Part shown: positions 51,672-61,219 of the stretch, in pieces | Layout of the letters: every line of letters begins with the position of its first letter | Position numbering within the stretch: the first letter of the stretch is position 1 | Source: JBMNGO01 sp050949885 | GTDB lineage: Bacteria; Bacillota; Syntrophomonadia; Syntrophomonadales; Syntrophomonadaceae | Reading direction: 5' to 3' | NCBI GenBank assembly: GCA_050949885.1 | Contig: JBMNGO010000005.1 | Span: 372,001-436,000 of the forward strand | DNA: 64,000 bases | Notes under the pieces: generated by a model | The model's input: only the letters and a program-made list of their open reading frames with translations | The model's database searches: none | What the model was told of the DNA's origin: nothing | Program-made: the position numbers and the translations under genes

Positions 51672-52883
51672 ATGAAAGAGTTTCTGAAAGTGGTTCATTT
51701 TACTGAAGCATTAAACATGGTAAAAACTAATTTCCCGGGAGCCAGACAGCAACTGATTGACATTAAAGCTGCATATAACCGTGTTCTTTCTCAAGAGGTA
51801 TTAAGCAAGGAAAACCTGCCTGCCTTTAATCGTTCCACTATTGATGGATATGCAGTAATTGCTGAAGATACCTTTGGCAGCAGTGAATCATTGCCTTCTT
51901 TTTTGAATCAGAGCGGGGAAGTAATTATGGGAGAAAAAAGCCAGGTTGAATTAAAACCCGGCCAGTGTTGGTGGATTCCCACCGGGGGAATGCTTCCGCC
52001 GGGAGCCAATGCGGCAGTAATGGTGGAGCACACCGAGAAAATAGGAGAGGATACTGTACTAGTTTATAAACCTGTAGGTCCCTTTGAAAATGTCATGAAG
52101 GAAGGAGAAGAAGTGGCCAGAGGACAGAAAATATTGGGCCCGGGCAAAGTATTGGGGCCTCAAGATATTGGAATGCTGGCCTCCCTGGGTATAAATCAGA
52201 TTTTAGTAAATCAGCCTTATAAAATTGGGCTTATCTCCACTGGTGATGAAGTAATACCTGTTGATCAGATTCCTCGCCCGGGGCAGATAAGGGATGTGAA
52301 CACGTATACATTAGCGGCGGCAGTACAATCATGCGGAGGAATCCCCACGCCTTTCCCGATTGTTGAGGATAGTTTCGCTATGCTTAAAGAGACGGTGGAA
52401 AAAGCCTTAATTGAATGTGATGCCGTTATTCTGTCGGGAGGGAGTTCGGTTGGGATAAAGGACATGGCTGTGGATGTTTTGCTTTCTTTTCCTGATTCTG
52501 AGCTGCTTTTTCATGGTATTGCAGTTAAACCGGGAAAACCCACCCTAGCTGCCAGAATCGGGAAGAAGATAGTCATTGGGCTGCCTGGTCATCCAGTATC
52601 AGCACTTATGATGTTTTTTATTATATGCCGGCCTGCTCTTTGGCCAAAACCACTGCCCTCCGTACCAGCACAACTAAGCATAAACATTGCCTCACAGGCG
52701 GGCAGAGATGACTTTGTTCCGGTCAGACTGATAAAAAACGGGGAAACTTTCTTAGCCCAGCCGCTTTTGGGTAAATCCGGTTTTATGATCGTTCTCTCCC
52801 AGGCCGATGGTTATATTCATATCCCCTATGAGGAACAGGGTAAGAAAAAAGGTGACACAGTATTAGTCAACCTGTTCAGCTAA
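51672..52883 (+). CDS. moeA2: Molybdopterin molybdotransferase MoeA, second copy
   Basis: 403 residues, single-domain MoeA. Blocks NLPAFNRSTIDGYAV, GECWWIPTGG-like region, LISTGDEVIP, ILSGGSSVGIKDM, KPGKPTLAA and GLPGHPVSALM are present. ATG 51672 is preferred because AAGGTGG lies eight bases upstream; a GTG at 51660 falls within it. Divergent from the MoeA-PBP fusion. Two MoeA copies may split Mo and W insertion; inferred from other organisms. Confidence 0.93.
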   Translation: MKEFLKVVHFTEALNMVKTNFPGARQQLIDIKAAYNRVLSQEVLSKENLPAFNRSTIDGYAVIAEDTFGSSESLPSFLNQSGEVIMGEKSQVELKPGQCWWIPTGGMLPPGANAAVMVEHTEKIGEDTVLVYKPVGPFENVMKEGEEVARGQKILGPGKVLGPQDIGMLASLGINQILVNQPYKIGLISTGDEVIPVDQIPRPGQIRDVNTYTLAAAVQSCGGIPTPFPIVEDSFAMLKETVEKALIECDAVILSGGSSVGIKDMAVDVLLSFPDSELLFHGIAVKPGKPTLAARIGKKIVIGLPGHPVSALMMFFIICRPALWPKPLPSVPAQLSINIASQAGRDDFVPVRLIKNGETFLAQPLLGKSGFMIVLSQADGYIHIPYEEQGKKKGDTVLVNLFS

Positions 52884-52904
52884 GAGTGCACCGTCCCCAC
52901 TTGA

Positions 52905-54014
52905 TTATTTTGACAGATCTTCGGTTATCTGATTACATATTTCTTCACGGACGTTATCTATCTGTGAAAAATCCATGGCTGGAATATAATAGCTTTCAAG
53001 CTCATCATGCAAACTTTTGGCTTTTTGAATAAATGTCACTGCGTCATTGATGCCTGACTGAAAACGATCACGAGCCAGGAAAACTAATTTGGCGTGAGAA
53101 TCAGTAAATGGCTTATCAATCAGCTGGTCAAAATCAAGGAGCCGTTTATACTTACGGGAAGGCAAAACTGACGCATAATCAACTACCGTGGAAGAAATAT
53201 CAATCATGGCCGACCTGGTTTCAGGAAGAAGAATAATATCAATTTCTTCGGGATAAAAGGGATTGTGGAGTACTTCCACATTAATATTTAATACTTTGAT
53301 TTGTTGTAGGGCATAGTTGAAGAGGTCTTTTATTCCGCTGCCTGGACTCCCTTTTACCGCAAAAAGGGTATAGTCAGAGGATATTAAGGAATCGGCTCTG
53401 GTTACTGCTCCCTGGGGAGTTATGGCCCCGGCAAAAAGATGCCTGGGTTTGCTTAAGGATTCCTGGCTGCCCTGCAGAAATTCCTGGGTAAAGGCTTTGA
53501 TATTACGGTTGACAGCCGTTTCTTGGCGGGCCTGTTCAAAATAAGTTTTCCATTCGGTATAAGCCGAGCCTGCCTCCTGGAGCCTTATATAAGCCCGTCT
53601 GAAACACCGGGAAATTCTATTGGTCAGTTGAATAATGTTATCACGGTTTTCTTTTATTAGTGGTTGATTCCAAAACTGACCCAAATTGATTATTTCGTCA
53701 ACCGCACCTGGATATCGGGGGTCAACTATATGGGGGTTGGTTCCATCGATTATGGCTACCTTATTATTGCCGATAACCACTCCATCCAGGGAATGGTTGT
53801 CTGATGAGCACCAATGATATTCGATATCATGTCCTTTCTCTAAAAAATACTCACCGATCTTTTTCATAAAAATGGATTTGCCTGTGCCGGGTCCTCCCTT
53901 AAGAATTATTTTGCGGATTACATCGGGAGTAACAATATAATCATAGAAAGAGAAAAAACCAAGGCAGGTGTTTCCTCCAGGGTAATAATGCCTGGTTTTT
54001 GCCACTATTTCCAC
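52905..54014 (-). CDS. Uncharacterised ATPase with one intact and one degenerate P-loop (PRK06851-like)
   Basis: 369 residues, apparently two related halves. The first has a clear Walker A (KGGPGTGKS, about residues 39-47). The second has KGSPGSGIKDLF, where the Walker lysine is shifted by an extra residue and the Ser/Thr is missing, so it probably does not bind ATP in the usual way. Similar proteins of unknown role occur in spore-forming Clostridia. GGAGGTGG ribosome site. A 35-bp palindrome lies directly upstream. Confidence 0.75.
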   Translation of the reverse strand: MEIVAKTRHYYPGGNTCLGFFSFYDYIVTPDVIRKIILKGGPGTGKSIFMKKIGEYFLEKGHDIEYHWCSSDNHSLDGVVIGNNKVAIIDGTNPHIVDPRYPGAVDEIINLGQFWNQPLIKENRDNIIQLTNRISRCFRRAYIRLQEAGSAYTEWKTYFEQARQETAVNRNIKAFTQEFLQGSQESLSKPRHLFAGAITPQGAVTRADSLISSDYTLFAVKGSPGSGIKDLFNYALQQIKVLNINVEVLHNPFYPEEIDIILLPETRSAMIDISSTVVDYASVLPSRKYKRLLDFDQLIDKPFTDSHAKLVFLARDRFQSGINDAVTFIQKAKSLHDELESYYIPAMDFSQIDNVREEICNQITEDLSK

Positions 54015-54030
54015 CTCCGGGCTTTCAAAC

Positions 54031-54065
54031 TGTTACTAATAATATGTTACATATTATTAGTAACA
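54031..54065. promoter_or_regulatory. 35-bp near-perfect palindrome upstream of the ATPase gene
   Basis: TGTTACTAATAATATGT (54031-54047), one central T, then its exact reverse complement ACATATTATTAGTAACA (54049-54065). The single-base centre favours a dimer-binding DNA operator over an RNA hairpin. It ends 16 bases before the ATPase start (minus strand). Confidence 0.65.
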
Positions 54066-54138
54066 GGACTGGATAATAGTGGGAAAGCCTGGGTTGATAG
54101 AAATCAAACCCTGAAAAACCCAAATTTTAGTACTCAGT

Positions 54139-54309
54139 TTATTGATGCTCGTTTCTTCTCGAGTCAAGCTGTTGCTTTATCTGGTTTTTTATTTCATCGA
54201 TGAAGAGCCGATACAGCTTTTTTTGCTCAATAGATTCGGACTCCGTTAGGCCCACGGTCTTTTTTTTACGGGCCAATTCATTAATCCTGTTTATCTGTTC
54301 TTCAGTCAT
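54139..54309 (-). CDS. DUF896 family protein (YnzC-like)
   Basis: 56 residues starting MTEEQINRINELARKKKTVGLTES, with the family pattern L-T-E-x-E into LYRLFIDEIKNQI. YnzC of Bacillus is a small helical-hairpin protein of unknown or weakly defined SOS-linked role. ATG 54309 has GGGGGAGG upstream; a longer frame extends 31 codons earlier with no ribosome site. Divergent from recJ. Confidence 0.9.
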   Translation of the reverse strand: MTEEQINRINELARKKKTVGLTESESIEQKKLYRLFIDEIKNQIKQQLDSRRNEHQ

Positions 54310-54434
54310 TTTTCCTCCCCCTCCCGGTAGACTATTAATCACTATATAACAAGCTTTTCTTAAATGATACCCTGTTTTTGGTTTATAATGAGATTCAAGC
54401 ACATTTAAACATTATATATAGTAACGGAGGAAAT

Positions 54435-57245
54435 ATGGATTTTGATTGGAACTGGCGACTAAAACCGTATGATCGGCAGAAGGCTTATGAACTGACTCAA
54501 AAATTGGGTATATTACCTGTAACGGCCCGGCTGCTTACCCAGAGGGGAATAAAAAACGCGCCAGAAGCTTACCAGTATCTTTACGGAGGGCTAAAGGATC
54601 TGGAAGATCCTTTGGTATTAGGTGGAATGGACCGGGCGGTGGCCAGAATTAATAGATGTATCGATGCCCGGGAGAAGGTTATGGTATATGGCGATTATGA
54701 TGTAGATGGCATTTGCAGTATGGTCCTTTTATTGCAAGCCTTGAAAAAGTTGGGATGCCAGGCTGATTATTATGTACCTGACAGATTCTCGGAAGGATAT
54801 GGGCTGAACCTGCCCGCTGTAGAGGAAATTGCCCAAAAAGGATATCAATTGCTGATAACCGTTGATTGTGGTATTTCTTCTTGCGAAGAAGTAGAGACAG
54901 CCAACCGGTTGGGGATGGATGTAATTATTACTGATCACCATTCACCTTCCCAGGTGCTTCCCGAGGCTTTTGCAGTAATCAATCCCAAGCTTAAAGCGCG
55001 TGAGAGCACAAAAGATCTGGCCGGGGTTGGTGTAGTATTTAAATTGGTTCAGTCTCTCATGGAAAGCCGGGCTATGGCTGAGGATGTATATGAATGGCTG
55101 GATCTAGTAGCCCTGGCTACCATTGCCGATGTAGTTCCACTGCTGGGAGAAAACCGAATATTTGTAAAATATGGGCTTAAACAGATGGCTCATACCAACT
55201 CTTTAGGATTAAAAGCCTTAATCAAGAAAGCCGGGCTGGAAGGCCGCCCCCTTACTCCCTGGCATATTGGTTTTATTCTGGCTCCCAGGCTGAATTCGGC
55301 CGGAAGATTGGAAAATGCGGACCTGGCAGTAGAATTATTGTTAACCCAGGACTATGCCCAGGCAGAGGAATTGGCTGGATCATTATGCCAGTTGAATCAG
55401 GAAAGAAAATCTATTGAAGATAAGGTTTTTCAAGAAGCGGTTCAACAGGTGACTGGTGGCAAGGAAAAAGAATTGCCCCCTGTTTTGGTACTGGCCCAAG
55501 AGGCCTGGCATCCGGGGGTGTTAGGCATTGTAGCTTCCAAAATCGCTGATAAATACCAGCGGCCGGCCATTTTAATATCCTGGGATGGAGAAGAGGGAAG
55601 AGGATCATGTAGAAGCATTGAAGGATTTGACATTTATGAGGCATTATACAACTGCCGTGAATACCTGGTTAAATTTGGCGGGCATAAACTGGCAGCAGGC
55701 CTGACCATTAAAAGAAACAGTTTTGAGGACTTTATAAATGCTATGTGCCTTCAGGGTCAAGACCATTTGGCGGTAGGGGCGGGAAAAGAGCAGATGGCGG
55801 ATTTATTGCTGGATTTGGATGAGATATCCTACAGATTAATGGATGAATTGAAAATGCTGGAACCTTTTGGGGAGGGAAACCCCACCCCCCGTTTTATTAC
55901 CAAATCTGCTGAAGTAAGAGAACCGCTCTTGGTGGGGAAAAACCAGGAACACTTTAAGTGTCATATTGGGGGGATTTTTCCGGGAATTGCTTTTTTTAGT
56001 GGGCCCCATTTACTGAATTCTCCCTATAACGAGTCACTGCACGATTTAGTATATAAACTGGAAAAAAAGGAGTTTAACAACCGGGAATATATTCAGTTGA
56101 ATATTGCCGGAATAAAATGTTCCTTGGGTTCTGATAATTACAAATGTGCAATTGATTCCGGCCAAGGGCCGATGGAAACCACCATAAAAGAACTAGCCTG
56201 CAAAAGGCCTGTAGTATATGTATATCCAACTGTACGCAGCTTGGTAAAAGACCTTACTTACCTGGAGTATTTTTTGCTGCCTGGGAAAATAAGCATTCTC
56301 AATGGCCATATGAGCCCACAGGAGAGGAAAATCGTGGAAAATCAGCTGGAAAGCGGCTATAATCAGCTTTTCCTCCTTACCGAGGCAGCCATGCAATGTT
56401 TTCTCGCTAAGCGTAGTCTTCCTGGTAAGCTAAAAATCATCTTCGTTATATGGCCTGACCAACAATCGATTACTTGGCTGCCAGAAAAAAAACAGCAGAT
56501 TGTTTGCGAAATCACGAGATCTCCGGTTAAGCTCCATTGGCAGAGAACCGGCCCGGGTTTTGCTGACTCCCATAGAATTATGGTTTATACCAACCGCCAG
56601 GTAACCGTTGCTAAGCTTTCAGCCATGAACCACCAAGTATTTGTGGAGGCGGGAATAAAAAATGTGCAGCAAAGAAAGAAAATGAGGCGAAGTTTTAGGG
56701 ATGTGCCCTGCGGTCTCTTGTTGGTGGATGGTGCCTTTGGAGGAGAAGCAGTTGACCTGATTGATGAATTGGTTTTTGCTGATGTGCCCTTTGGCCGCTT
56801 TGAAGCTATTTCATTGATTAACCAGATATCAACAGGAAACCAACTGCCGGTTAGAGCTCTTTTTGGATCGCAGGATTTTACTAAAAACAGGGAGTGGTTA
56901 AACCGGCAATATCCTGATTTTGATCTGGTAAGAAAAGTCCTTGGTTATTTCAAGAAACTTGGTCAATCTTCCATTGTGGCTGATATAAGTGATCTGGCAC
57001 AGGGTTTAGGGATATATTTGGAAAGACCCTTTAACGGGAATGAACTTCTTCCTATTTTGGATATACTGGCTGACCTGGACTTGTGTCAAATAAAGAAAAG
57101 GGGTAGTATAATTGCAATAAAATTCTTAAAAACTGGGGAAAAGTATTTGGATATTGGCAGATCCATGTATTATCTGGAAGGGTTAGCGGAAAAACTGTGT
57201 TTTGATCGGTGGGAGAAAGAATTAAAAGAGCTGGCCATATGGTGA
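54435..57245 (+). CDS. recJ: Single-stranded-DNA-specific exonuclease RecJ, long form
   Basis: 936 residues, well over the 550-800 usual. DHH phosphoesterase core in the first ~570: GDYDVDGICSM near residue 86, ITDHHSP near 167, DLAGVGVVFKL, and the DHHA1 GGHKLAAGL block. The C-terminal ~340 residues are an extension with short helicase-like stretches (VVYVYPTVRSLV, LLVDGAFGGEAVD), seen in some Clostridial RecJ proteins; its role is unknown. ATG 54435 follows CGGAGG. Its stop overlaps the rel start. Confidence 0.94.
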   Translation: MDFDWNWRLKPYDRQKAYELTQKLGILPVTARLLTQRGIKNAPEAYQYLYGGLKDLEDPLVLGGMDRAVARINRCIDAREKVMVYGDYDVDGICSMVLLLQALKKLGCQADYYVPDRFSEGYGLNLPAVEEIAQKGYQLLITVDCGISSCEEVETANRLGMDVIITDHHSPSQVLPEAFAVINPKLKARESTKDLAGVGVVFKLVQSLMESRAMAEDVYEWLDLVALATIADVVPLLGENRIFVKYGLKQMAHTNSLGLKALIKKAGLEGRPLTPWHIGFILAPRLNSAGRLENADLAVELLLTQDYAQAEELAGSLCQLNQERKSIEDKVFQEAVQQVTGGKEKELPPVLVLAQEAWHPGVLGIVASKIADKYQRPAILISWDGEEGRGSCRSIEGFDIYEALYNCREYLVKFGGHKLAAGLTIKRNSFEDFINAMCLQGQDHLAVGAGKEQMADLLLDLDEISYRLMDELKMLEPFGEGNPTPRFITKSAEVREPLLVGKNQEHFKCHIGGIFPGIAFFSGPHLLNSPYNESLHDLVYKLEKKEFNNREYIQLNIAGIKCSLGSDNYKCAIDSGQGPMETTIKELACKRPVVYVYPTVRSLVKDLTYLEYFLLPGKISILNGHMSPQERKIVENQLESGYNQLFLLTEAAMQCFLAKRSLPGKLKIIFVIWPDQQSITWLPEKKQQIVCEITRSPVKLHWQRTGPGFADSHRIMVYTNRQVTVAKLSAMNHQVFVEAGIKNVQQRKKMRRSFRDVPCGLLLVDGAFGGEAVDLIDELVFADVPFGRFEAISLINQISTGNQLPVRALFGSQDFTKNREWLNRQYPDFDLVRKVLGYFKKLGQSSIVADISDLAQGLGIYLERPFNGNELLPILDILADLDLCQIKKRGSIIAIKFLKTGEKYLDIGRSMYYLEGLAEKLCFDRWEKELKELAIW

Positions 57246-59431
57246 TTAATATGATTCCTCAAGCATTAATCGAAGAAGTAAATAAATATGATTCTGGAGC
57301 CAATATAGCTTTAATCAATAAGGCCTATAATTTTGCTCAAGCGGCTCATGCGGGGAAAACCAGGCTTTCGGGGGAACCCTATATTACTCATCCCCTGGAA
57401 GTAGCTAAAATCCTCACCGAGATTGAAATGGATACCGCCTCCATTTGTGCGGCTCTCCTTCATGATGTGATTGAGGATACTAATATCACCTACTTAACCA
57501 TTTTGAAGGAATTTGGTGAGGAAATAGCTCTTCTGGTAGATGGAGTAACCAAACTCAGCCGGATTGATTTTAAATCCAATGAAGATGCCCAGGCTGAAAA
57601 CCTGCGCAGGATGTTTATTGCTATGGCCAAGGATATTCGCGTAATAATTATCAAACTGGCTGACCGTTTGCATAATATGCGGACCTTAAACTATCAAAAT
57701 GAACTGAAACAAAAGGAAGTTGCCCGCGAGACCTTGGAAATATTTACCCCACTGGCCCACCGGTTAGGAATATTTAAGTTCAAGTGGGAATTGGAGGATC
57801 TGGCCTTTTATTATCTGGAACCCCAAATGTATTACGAGATTGCCAAGCGCCTGCGCAAGAAACGCCGGGAACGGGAAGACTATGTAAATGATTTAAAGGA
57901 GCAGATAAGAGACGGCCTAAGACAGGTTGGCATCGAAGCCGAAATCGAAGGTAGGCCCAAAAATATTTACAGCATTTATAGGAAAATGCTGAAACAGGGT
58001 AAGGATATTGATGAAATATATGACAAAATTGCCATCCGGGTAATTGTAAATGATGTGAGAGAGTGTTACGGTGTTCTGGGCATCATTCATACTATGTGGA
58101 AACCCCTGCCAGGCAGGTTTAAGGATTACATCGCTACTCCCAAAACCAACATGTATCAGTCTCTTCATACTACTCTGATTGGTAGAGGCGGAGAACCATT
58201 TGAGGTGCAAATACGCGATTGGGATATGCATCGTACTGCAGAATATGGTATTGCCGCCCACTGGAGATATAAAGAAGGCAATATGGGGACTAATTCCAAA
58301 TTTGACGAAAAACTATCCTGGTTACGGCAAATCCTGGAGTGGCAACAGGAAGTCAAAGATACCCGGGAATATATGGAATCCCTAAAAATTGACCTTTTCG
58401 ATAATAATGTTTTTGTCTTTACGCCCAAGGGAGCCGTTATAGAGCTACCGGCTGGTTCAGGACCGGTTGATTTTGCCTACCGGGTTCATACCGAGGTGGG
58501 GCATCAGTGTATAGGGGCCAAGGTTAACGGCAGAATCGTTCCCCTGGACTACCAGCTGGAAAACGGGGATATAGTGGAAATTCTTACCTCGAAAAACTCC
58601 CCGGGCCCAAGCTATGACTGGTTAAATTTTGTTAAAACCTCTTCCGCCCGGAGCCGAATTAAACAGTGGTTCAATAGAGAAAAAAGGCAGCAGAATATCA
58701 TAAAAGGCCGGGATATTTTAGAGCGTGAACTGAAAAAACGCCATTTGGCTCCCAGGGAGTTTTTACAAACCGAACGCCTGGCTGATGTGGCCAAACGCTT
58801 CAGCCTGGGTAGCGTTGATGATCTTTTTGCAGCTGTAGGGGATTCCTCCCTTACTGCCAACCAGGTAATAGCCAAGCAAAAAGAGCTCTATTTTCCTGAC
58901 ACCAAGGTGGAAGATATTTTAAATGTCGTAGATACCAACAAAAACCTGACCAAGGATAAACATACCAGTGCCTTAAGAATTAAAGGGGTCGATGATGTTG
59001 CCATTCGCCTGGCCGGATGTTGTAATCCTCTTCCCGGGGACCGGGTTTTAGGATATATAACCAGAGGACGGGGGGTTTCAGTCCACCGTAAGGACTGTCC
59101 CAATATGCAGCACTATTTAAAAGAGGAAAAGGACCGCGTCTTAGAGGTAGAATGGTCTGATGAACATGGACTATATGTGGTGGAATTGGAGGTTAAAGCC
59201 TATGATCGACCCAGGCTTACTACAGATGTTATGACAGTAATTGCAGATGCCCGTATTCATATTAATTCAATTTACTCACGGGTAACCAGAAGTAATCTGG
59301 CAGTCATTAATCTCAAAATGGAAATCAGGGATATGAGCCATTTACAGATAGTAATGCAGCGGATAAAGAAAATTAAAGATGTGTATGAGGTAAGAAGAGT
59401 GCTGCCAGGGGAAATGAGGAGCGATTCTTGA
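57239..59431 (+). CDS. rel: Bifunctional (p)ppGpp synthetase/hydrolase Rel
   Basis: About 730 residues. HD hydrolase domain with LLHDVIEDT near residue 74, synthetase domain with YQSLHTTLIG near 306, TGS domain starting about 390 (NVFVFTPKGAV), zinc-finger-like region with CCNPLPGD, and a C-terminal ACT domain. Mediates the stringent response. ATG 57239 overlaps the recJ stop; a second ATG at 57251 is possible. dtd overlaps its end by four bases. Confidence 0.97.
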   Translation: MVINMIPQALIEEVNKYDSGANIALINKAYNFAQAAHAGKTRLSGEPYITHPLEVAKILTEIEMDTASICAALLHDVIEDTNITYLTILKEFGEEIALLVDGVTKLSRIDFKSNEDAQAENLRRMFIAMAKDIRVIIIKLADRLHNMRTLNYQNELKQKEVARETLEIFTPLAHRLGIFKFKWELEDLAFYYLEPQMYYEIAKRLRKKRREREDYVNDLKEQIRDGLRQVGIEAEIEGRPKNIYSIYRKMLKQGKDIDEIYDKIAIRVIVNDVRECYGVLGIIHTMWKPLPGRFKDYIATPKTNMYQSLHTTLIGRGGEPFEVQIRDWDMHRTAEYGIAAHWRYKEGNMGTNSKFDEKLSWLRQILEWQQEVKDTREYMESLKIDLFDNNVFVFTPKGAVIELPAGSGPVDFAYRVHTEVGHQCIGAKVNGRIVPLDYQLENGDIVEILTSKNSPGPSYDWLNFVKTSSARSRIKQWFNREKRQQNIIKGRDILERELKKRHLAPREFLQTERLADVAKRFSLGSVDDLFAAVGDSSLTANQVIAKQKELYFPDTKVEDILNVVDTNKNLTKDKHTSALRIKGVDDVAIRLAGCCNPLPGDRVLGYITRGRGVSVHRKDCPNMQHYLKEEKDRVLEVEWSDEHGLYVVELEVKAYDRPRLTTDVMTVIADARIHINSIYSRVTRSNLAVINLKMEIRDMSHLQIVMQRIKKIKDVYEVRRVLPGEMRSDS

Positions 59432-59880
59432 TGCGGGCAGTGGTACAAAGGACTACCGGCAGTCAGGTAGCAATCAAGGGTATGGTTAAAGCCTCTATAG
59501 ACAAAGGGCTTATGGTTTTATTAGGGATAGAAAAAGGAGACCGGGAAGCAGACGCCCGCTTTCTCATGGATAAGTTAGGTGGTTTGCGCATATTTGAGGA
59601 CGATCAGGGAAAAATGAATCTTTCTGTTAAAGATGTTCAAGGAGCAATACTCTTGGTCAGCCAGTTTACTCTCTGTGGGGATGCTCGGAAAGGGAGAAGA
59701 CCCAGCTTTTCTACTGCTGAAGACCCGGAGCGGGCAGTCCTGCTTTTTAATTATTGTGTTGAGTGCTTGGAAAAACAGGGTTTAAAGGTGAAGACCGGGG
59801 AGTTTGGAGCTAAAATGGCTATAACTATCGAGAACGACGGACCCTGTACCATACTATTGGATAGTAGAAGACTCTTTTGA
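59428..59880 (+). CDS. dtd: D-aminoacyl-tRNA deacylase
   Basis: 150 residues. Removes D-amino acids from tRNA. Conserved pieces: MRAVVQRTTGSQVAI at the N-terminus, LLVSQFTLCGDARKGRRPSF, and the C-terminal IENDGPCTILLDS with the GP motif. Overlaps rel by ATGA, the usual neighbour pair in Firmicutes. Confidence 0.97.
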   Translation: MMRAVVQRTTGSQVAIKGMVKASIDKGLMVLLGIEKGDREADARFLMDKLGGLRIFEDDQGKMNLSVKDVQGAILLVSQFTLCGDARKGRRPSFSTAEDPERAVLLFNYCVECLEKQGLKVKTGEFGAKMAITIENDGPCTILLDSRRLF

Positions 59881-59894
59881 AGGGAGAGATAGAA

Positions 59895-60518
59895 TTGATT
59901 CTTAAAGGTTTAGTTGTTAGCTCAATGGCCGTAAACTGCTACTTTGTCGGGTGTGAAGAAACCCGGGAAGTTGCAGTTATTGACCCGGGAGGAGAACCCG
60001 GCACTATATTGAAATATTTGGAAAAGGAAAAGCTAAAACCGATTTATATCATTAACACTCATGGACATATAGACCATATTGGAGGTAATCAAAAAATCAA
60101 AGAAGCAACCGGAGCCAAAATCCTCATTCACGAGAAAGATGCCACCATGCTGGAAAACCCGCGTTCAAGCTTCGCTATTCTCCTGGGCAGCCAGATTAAG
60201 GCGGCTCCGGCTGATCAATTGCTAAAAGACGGAGATATAATCAAAATCGGCAATACCGTTAAGCTAAAGGTAATTCATACTCCGGGACATACCCCGGGAG
60301 GAATCTGTTTGTCAACAGATAATATCATTTTTGTAGGTGATACCCTTTTCCAGGGATCTATTGGGCGGACTGATCTTCCTGGAGGCTCCTATTCTCAGTT
60401 AATTAACGCCATAAAAGAAAGACTCCTGCCTTTTGACGATGATGTGGTTTGTTATCCAGGACATGGTCCGGCTACTACCATTGGTTTTGAAAGAAAACAT
60501 AACCCTTTCCTGCGCTGA
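59895..60518 (+). CDS. Metallo-beta-lactamase-fold hydrolase (glyoxalase II-like)
   Basis: 207 residues. Zinc motif THGHIDHIGG, further histidines in HTPGHTPGG and CYPGHGPATT, and FVGDTLFQGSIGRTDLPGG, as in hydroxyacylglutathione hydrolase-like proteins of Firmicutes. The substrate is unknown. TTG 59895 is chosen since GGGAGAG lies upstream; another in-frame TTG at 59877 overlaps the dtd stop and has no site. Closes the recJ-rel-dtd run at a terminator. Confidence 0.9.
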   Translation: MILKGLVVSSMAVNCYFVGCEETREVAVIDPGGEPGTILKYLEKEKLKPIYIINTHGHIDHIGGNQKIKEATGAKILIHEKDATMLENPRSSFAILLGSQIKAAPADQLLKDGDIIKIGNTVKLKVIHTPGHTPGGICLSTDNIIFVGDTLFQGSIGRTDLPGGSYSQLINAIKERLLPFDDDVVCYPGHGPATTIGFERKHNPFLR

Positions 60519-60594
60519 GGTCAGTTTCTTTTTTGCCTTGGCCTTTTGAGAATTAGGCCATTCATAAGACTGAATAGCATTCTGCCAGTTACTC

Positions 60595-60634
60595 ACCAGG
60601 TTTTTCCTGGAGTGATCTTAGTAACTGGTTTTTT
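60595..60634 (+). terminator. Intrinsic terminator after the MBL-fold gene
   Basis: CCAGTTACT pairs with AGTAACTGG, an inner CCAGG/CCTGG stem is also possible, and TTTTTT follows. Confidence 0.85.
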
Positions 60635-60695
60635 ATTGAATAAATAATGCTGTACGGGAAAACCTTAAAACAAAAACACCAAAGGAGGAATTAGA

Positions 60696-60980
60696 GTGGC
60701 CTTGCTGGAAATAAGCGTAATTCCAGTGGGAACCAGTTCGGCCAGCTTCAGTTCATATGTAAGCGGTGCTGTACAGATGCTGGAATATCACCATCTAAAT
60801 TATCAGGTAACGCCTACAGCCACTATAATTGAAGGGCCCATTGATCAATTAATGGATTTGGCCCAACAGATTCACAAAAACACCTTAAATGATGTGAACC
60901 GGGTAATAACTCATATTACCATTGATGATCGGAAGGATAAAGAGATTTCATTACGCCAGCAGGTTGAAAAAGTTCAATAA
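60696..60980 (+). CDS. MTH1187-family thiamine-binding protein
   Basis: 94 residues with a ferredoxin-like fold of the YqgV/MTH1187 group: LLEISVIPVG at the N-terminus, then VQMLEYHHLNYQVTPTATIIEGP. Such proteins bind thiamine or related ligands; the physiological role is not settled. GTG start with AAAGGAGG upstream. sspH follows 26 bases later. Confidence 0.9.
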   Translation: MALLEISVIPVGTSSASFSSYVSGAVQMLEYHHLNYQVTPTATIIEGPIDQLMDLAQQIHKNTLNDVNRVITHITIDDRKDKEISLRQQVEKVQ

Positions 60981-61006
60981 GTATATTATTTGAGGAAGGA
61001 TTTGAC

Positions 61007-61180
61007 ATGATGCATATTTCCAGAGCAAGAGAAATTGTTGAATCGGCAGGAGTTCATGGGGTAGCTTATAAAGGCAGCCCCGTCTGGATTGAAGAAATTC
61101 GTGAAGATATGGCCATTGTTAGGGATTTACAAACCCATCGGCAGGAACCGGTTCCCATTGCCGAACTAAAGGAGATTTAA
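61007..61180 (+). CDS. sspH: Small acid-soluble spore protein, H family
   Basis: 57 residues. RAREIVESAGVHGVAYKGSPVWIEEI and the ending PVPIAELKEI follow the SspH pattern (RAxEIxxSP...VxYxGxPVxIExV...). Minor SASPs of this family are made in the forespore. Ribosome site GAGGAAGG. Two adjacent ATG codons (61007, 61010) could start it. It is a spore gene between a metabolic gene and a T-box leader. Confidence 0.9.
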   Translation: MMHISRAREIVESAGVHGVAYKGSPVWIEEIREDMAIVRDLQTHRQEPVPIAELKEI

Positions 61181-61219
61181 CCGTAATAAGCAATCGGTGA
61201 CTTTTTACAAATTTCTTTA

